Assembly (NCBI GenBank): GCA_903897145.1
Contig: CAIUAN010000020.1
Coordinates: 24,193-88,192 of the forward strand
DNA from: an uncultured Bacteroidia bacterium
GTDB lineage: Bacteria > Bacteroidota > Bacteroidia > Bacteroidales > Prolixibacteraceae
DNA: 64,000 nt
Direction of reading: 5' to 3'
Shown in pieces: positions 60,456-64,000 of this stretch. The first letter of the stretch is position 1. Every line of letters starts with the position of its first letter. Made by a program: the position numbers and the translations under genes. The notes beneath the pieces are model-generated. The model was not told the DNA's origin, did not search any database, and saw only the letters and a list, made by a program, of their open reading frames with translations.

Positions 60456-61157
60456 TTATTTTTTGATTTCAAGAAGTTCTACTTCAAAAACTAAAACTGA
60501 GTTTGGTTTGATGTCTTGTCCGGCACCACGCTCGCCATATGCTAAGGCAGCAGGGATAACAATCTTCCATTTAGAACCAACAGGCATTAATTGAAGAGCC
60601 TCAGTCCATCCTGGAATAACCTGGTTAACTGGGAAACTTGCAGGTTTGCCACGGTTTACAGAGCTATCAAAAACCTTACCGTCGATAGTCGTACCATGAT
60701 AATGAACTACTACAGTGTCAGTTGCTGCTGGTTTTGCACCTTTTCCTTCTTTAAGAATCTCATATTGAAGTCCGCTAGCAGTTGTCTTAACACCTGAACG
60801 TTTTGCGTTATCATCAAGGAATTTTTTTCCTACTTCACCTGCTTTGCCAGCTTCTAATTGTTGGCATTTCATGAAGTATACTTGAGTAACACCACTAACT
60901 TTAGCACTTGGAATCTGTGATGAATCACCATTAAGTGCGCTAGTGAAAGCTGCAAGAATAATTTTTTGATCAAGATCTTTACCTCCTGGTGCAGTTGGTA
61001 AATTTTTCTTGATGTTGTTGCCGATGTCAATTCCAATAGCATAGGCCGCTGAATCCGCAAGTGTTTTCAGTTGTACTTTTGAACTTTTAATGTTGCCACA
61101 TGACACTAACATAATAGTGCCTACAACTAAAGTCAGAATTAGAGATTTGATTTTCAT
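60456..61157 (-). CDS. FKBP-type peptidyl-prolyl cis-trans isomerase (lipoprotein)
   Basis: Lipobox 'LVSCGN', 'DTVVVHYHGTTIDGKVFDSSVNRGKPASFPVNQVIPGWTEALQLMPVGSKWKIVIPAALAYGERGAG'. Confidence 0.97.
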   Translation of the reverse strand: MKIKSLILTLVVGTIMLVSCGNIKSSKVQLKTLADSAAYAIGIDIGNNIKKNLPTAPGGKDLDQKIILAAFTSALNGDSSQIPSAKVSGVTQVYFMKCQQLEAGKAGEVGKKFLDDNAKRSGVKTTASGLQYEILKEGKGAKPAATDTVVVHYHGTTIDGKVFDSSVNRGKPASFPVNQVIPGWTEALQLMPVGSKWKIVIPAALAYGERGAGQDIKPNSVLVFEVELLEIKK

Positions 61158-61359
61158 ACCGTTTTCTTATAAAATTTTAATTGTTTGTTCTAGAAGTTGC
61201 GAAGATAGAAATTAAATTAGAATTAATCCAAATCACTATTCCATTAATTAAAGGGCTATTTAAGATTTTTACTTTCTGAATTTTTTAATTTGATTTAATT
61301 CTCAAGAAGGTTTTTGATTAGTGTTTATTGGGAAATTAGTGACGTGGTCAATTCATATT

Positions 61360-62028
61360 TCACAATGCAGACTTACTTCCTCTGAGCATTTCTCTCTTTC
61401 CCGGAGGGCCGGGAAGTCGTTCTACCATGAACCCGGCCTCAATTAAAGCTCTTCTCACTGATCCTTTAGCGCAATAGGTGACAATTCTACCGCCGGGATT
61501 GCACTGTCTGAAAAGTTGATTGAAGATTTCGGTTTGCCATAATTCTGGCTGAGATACTGGGGAAAAAGCATCGAAATAAATTAGGTCAAATCCCGGTAGG
61601 CTATGGTACTTAAATTCAGTTAAATCTGCTTCGATCTTCTGAAGGTTAAAGTTAAGACTGATTCTAACTTTATTTTCCCATTCAGCAAGATGGAGTTGCT
61701 GAAATAGTCCGGTGTTGTGGTCAGCTGTCATATTGGGATAATTTAAATTTTCCCAATCTTTCTTGAGAAGTGGATGCTTCTCAATGGCAAAATATTGAAT
61801 TATTTTAGTTGTCTTATTGGCCTCCAAAGCAGTTAAATATGCATTTAATCCTGTTCCAAATCCAACTTCAAAAATTATAATATCTTGATTTTTAATAGTT
61901 TTTAACCCTGACTCAATAAATACATGATTCGATTCTTGGACAGAGCCATGAATTGAATGGTAATACTCCCCATAATGGGGATCAAAGAGTGTATCTGAAC
62001 CATCTTCGGTCTTGAATATTTTAGGCAT
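61360..62028 (-). CDS. mnmD: tRNA 5-(aminomethyl)-2-thiouridine methyltransferase MnmD-like (MnmC N-domain homologue)
   Basis: 'DTLFDPHYGEYYHSIHGSVQESNHVFIESGL', 'IFEVGFGTGLNAYLT', 'IYFDAFSPVSQPELWQTEIFNQLFRQCNPGGRIVTYCAKGSVRRALIEAGFMVERLPGPPGKREMLRG'. Confidence 0.92.
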   Translation of the reverse strand: MPKIFKTEDGSDTLFDPHYGEYYHSIHGSVQESNHVFIESGLKTIKNQDIIIFEVGFGTGLNAYLTALEANKTTKIIQYFAIEKHPLLKKDWENLNYPNMTADHNTGLFQQLHLAEWENKVRISLNFNLQKIEADLTEFKYHSLPGFDLIYFDAFSPVSQPELWQTEIFNQLFRQCNPGGRIVTYCAKGSVRRALIEAGFMVERLPGPPGKREMLRGSKSAL

Positions 62029-62142
62029 ATCTAAGGTCTGAATTGTAGGCCAATTGATTCGAACTGTTTCGCAAAAATACCATGAAATATTCATACTTTC
62101 GTGATGTCGTTTATCCCTGCACTTTACAACCTATCACTTGCT

Positions 62143-62757
62143 ATGCTGATTCGAATCTATCCTGAAAATCCTAATCCTAAAGAGATCCTAAAAGTTGTTG
62201 AGGTGTTGCGAAATGGGGGTGTTGTGATATTTCCAACGGATACGATTTATGGCATCGGATGTGAAATAACCAATCCCAAAGCAATTGCCCGCGTGGCTAT
62301 GATCAAAAATGTTAAGCCTGAGAAGGCAGATTTCTCATTCCTATTTTATGACCTAAGCACGATTTCTGAGTATTGTACCCCTATCCCCAATAGTATTTTT
62401 AAGCTATTGAAAAGAAATCTTCCTGGGCCGTTCACCTTTATTTTAAATGCCAATAGCAATATCCCGAAGCTGTTTCGTAACACAAAAAAGAGCATCGGCA
62501 TACGTATTCCAGACAACTCAATAATTCGAGAGATCGTTCAGGAACTTGGAAATCCTATCCTTTCGACCTCCGTCAAGGATGATGACCAGATCATCGAATA
62601 TACAACCGATCCGGATCTAATTCATGAGAAGTTTCGCGATCTTGTTGATTTGGTTGTGGATGGTGGTTTCGGAGGAAATATCCACTCGACCGTGGTCGAT
62701 TGCACCGATCATGAACCTACTGTCATCCGCCAAGGAAAAGGTGATCTGATCGAGTAG
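62143..62757 (+). CDS. L-threonylcarbamoyladenylate synthase (Sua5/YciO/YrdC family)
   Basis: 'VLRNGGVVIFPTDTIYGIGCEITNPKAIARVAMIKNVKPEK', 'LPGPFTFIL', 'SIGIRIPDN'; start uncertain (62101 or 62143). Confidence 0.94.
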   Translation: MLIRIYPENPNPKEILKVVEVLRNGGVVIFPTDTIYGIGCEITNPKAIARVAMIKNVKPEKADFSFLFYDLSTISEYCTPIPNSIFKLLKRNLPGPFTFILNANSNIPKLFRNTKKSIGIRIPDNSIIREIVQELGNPILSTSVKDDDQIIEYTTDPDLIHEKFRDLVDLVVDGGFGGNIHSTVVDCTDHEPTVIRQGKGDLIE

Positions 62758-62834
62758 TATGCATGTCAAAGTTGTTTGGGGATATCTTATTTTATCCACC
62801 CAGAGTTTTGTAACCTAATTTTAATCTTTTTTGA

Positions 62835-62865
62835 TTTGTTTAGTTACAATATTGACGTAAATTTG
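62835..62865 (+). promoter_or_regulatory. Bacteroidota sigma-ABfr-type promoter of fba
   Basis: TTTG-N19-TAAATTTG, matching TTTG/TTG-N19-21-TAnnTTTG, 26 nt before the ATG. Confidence 0.7.
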
Positions 62866-62890
62866 TACTTTACAAATTAATTATAGAGTT

Positions 62891-63970
62891 ATGAATAAAA
62901 TATCAGATGTTGTAAAGCCTGGCGTAGTAACCGGTACTGATTTGCAGTATGTTTTTCAAGTTGCAAAAGCCAATGGATTTGCTATTCCTGCCGTTAACGT
63001 AGTTGGATCTTCAACAGTTAATGCAGTTATAGAGGCTGCAGTAGCAGTCAATGCACCAGTTATGATTCAATTTTCTAACGGTGGTGCTGCGTTTAATGCA
63101 GGTAAGGGTTTGAAACTTGAAGGTCAGCAAGCTGCTATCTTAGGTGCCATTGCCGGAGCAAAACATATCCATACCTTAGCTGAAGCTTATGGTGCTTATG
63201 TTATTTTGCACACCGATCATGCTGCAAAAAAGTTACTGCCTTGGATAGACGGTCTTTTAGATGCTAGTGAAAAACATTTTGCTGAAACAGGTAAACCACT
63301 TTTCAGTTCTCATATGTTAGACCTTTCAGAGGAGCCAATTGAAGAGAATATCGAGATTAGCAAACGTTATTTAGAGCGTATGTCTAAAATTGGAATGACT
63401 CTTGAAATAGAACTTGGTATTACTGGTGGTGAAGAAGATGGCGTTGACAACAGCGATGTTGATAATAGCCTTCTTTATACTCAGCCAGAACATGTTTGTT
63501 ATGCTTACGAAGAGCTTAGTAAAGTGTCTCCTAACTTTACAGTTGCAGCTTCATTTGGTAACGTTCACGGGGTTTACAAACCAGGAAACGTTAAACTTGC
63601 TCCTGTGATCTTGAAAAATTCACAAGATTATATCAAAGCAAAACATGGCATGAGTGATTCTCATCCAGTAAATTTTGTATTCCACGGTGGATCAGGTTCT
63701 TCACATGCAGAAATTCGTGAAGCAATTGGTTATGGTGTAATTAAAATGAATATCGATACCGATACCCAATGGGCTTATTGGGATGGCGTGAGAGGCTTTG
63801 AGGCTGCTAATCGTCCATACTTACAAGGTCAAATTGGTAACCCAGAAGGGGCAGAAAAACCAAATAAGAAATACTACGATCCTCGCGTTTGGTTGCGTAA
63901 AGGTGAAGAAGCTCTTATCGCTCGTTTAAAACAAGCTTTCGATGACTTAAACGCGATCAATAGCTTATAA
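62891..63970 (+). CDS. fba: Class II fructose-bisphosphate aldolase
   Basis: 'VILHTDHAAKKLLPWIDGLL', 'LEIELGITGGEEDGVDNS', 'VFHGGSGSSHAEIREAIGYGVIKMNIDTDTQWAYWDGVRGF'. Confidence 0.97.
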   Translation: MNKISDVVKPGVVTGTDLQYVFQVAKANGFAIPAVNVVGSSTVNAVIEAAVAVNAPVMIQFSNGGAAFNAGKGLKLEGQQAAILGAIAGAKHIHTLAEAYGAYVILHTDHAAKKLLPWIDGLLDASEKHFAETGKPLFSSHMLDLSEEPIEENIEISKRYLERMSKIGMTLEIELGITGGEEDGVDNSDVDNSLLYTQPEHVCYAYEELSKVSPNFTVAASFGNVHGVYKPGNVKLAPVILKNSQDYIKAKHGMSDSHPVNFVFHGGSGSSHAEIREAIGYGVIKMNIDTDTQWAYWDGVRGFEAANRPYLQGQIGNPEGAEKPNKKYYDPRVWLRKGEEALIARLKQAFDDLNAINSL

Positions 63971-64000
63971 GTCGACAATATATAATATTTAAAAAGGCCG

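Noticed and set aside
1-64000. CRISPR arrays, tRNA/rRNA genes, IS elements, prophage
   Set aside because: No regularly spaced repeats, transposase/integrase ORFs, or recognisable tRNA/rRNA sequence seen on manual reading; a tRNAscan-SE/Infernal run would be needed to be certain.

Overview
This 64 kb window looks like a Bacteroidota (probably Bacteroidales-type) chromosome. It is AT-rich and densely coded, mostly with housekeeping genes. I saw no rRNA, tRNA, CRISPR array, IS element or prophage. Recognisable blocks are: a xylose utilisation cluster (GntR regulator, xylB, xylA, MFS symporter); a small glycosyltransferase/aminotransferase group; holA, recR, xseA/xseB, dnaK, panB, recJ, lysS-gpsA-pgi and rlmD; the pstSCAB phosphate transporter; an ECF sigma/anti-sigma pair divergent from a DUF6249 gene; and fba at the right end. 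The most interesting signals are regulatory. (1) Two tandem TPP riboswitch aptamers precede a TonB-dependent receptor. The upstream copy appears to lack P1 and has a degenerate J4/5, while the downstream copy is followed by complementary segments that could form a start-codon-sequestering switch. (2) A matched pair of divergent TGTAACC-N16-CGTC promoters flanks the ECF sigma gene and the DUF6249 gene. (3) A CAGAACAGAT-like motif recurs in three intergenic regions of the xylose cluster. (4) rlmB is split into two frames with a TGATG stop/start overlap. All assignments come from reading the sequence and translated ORFs. No database search or folding program was run.
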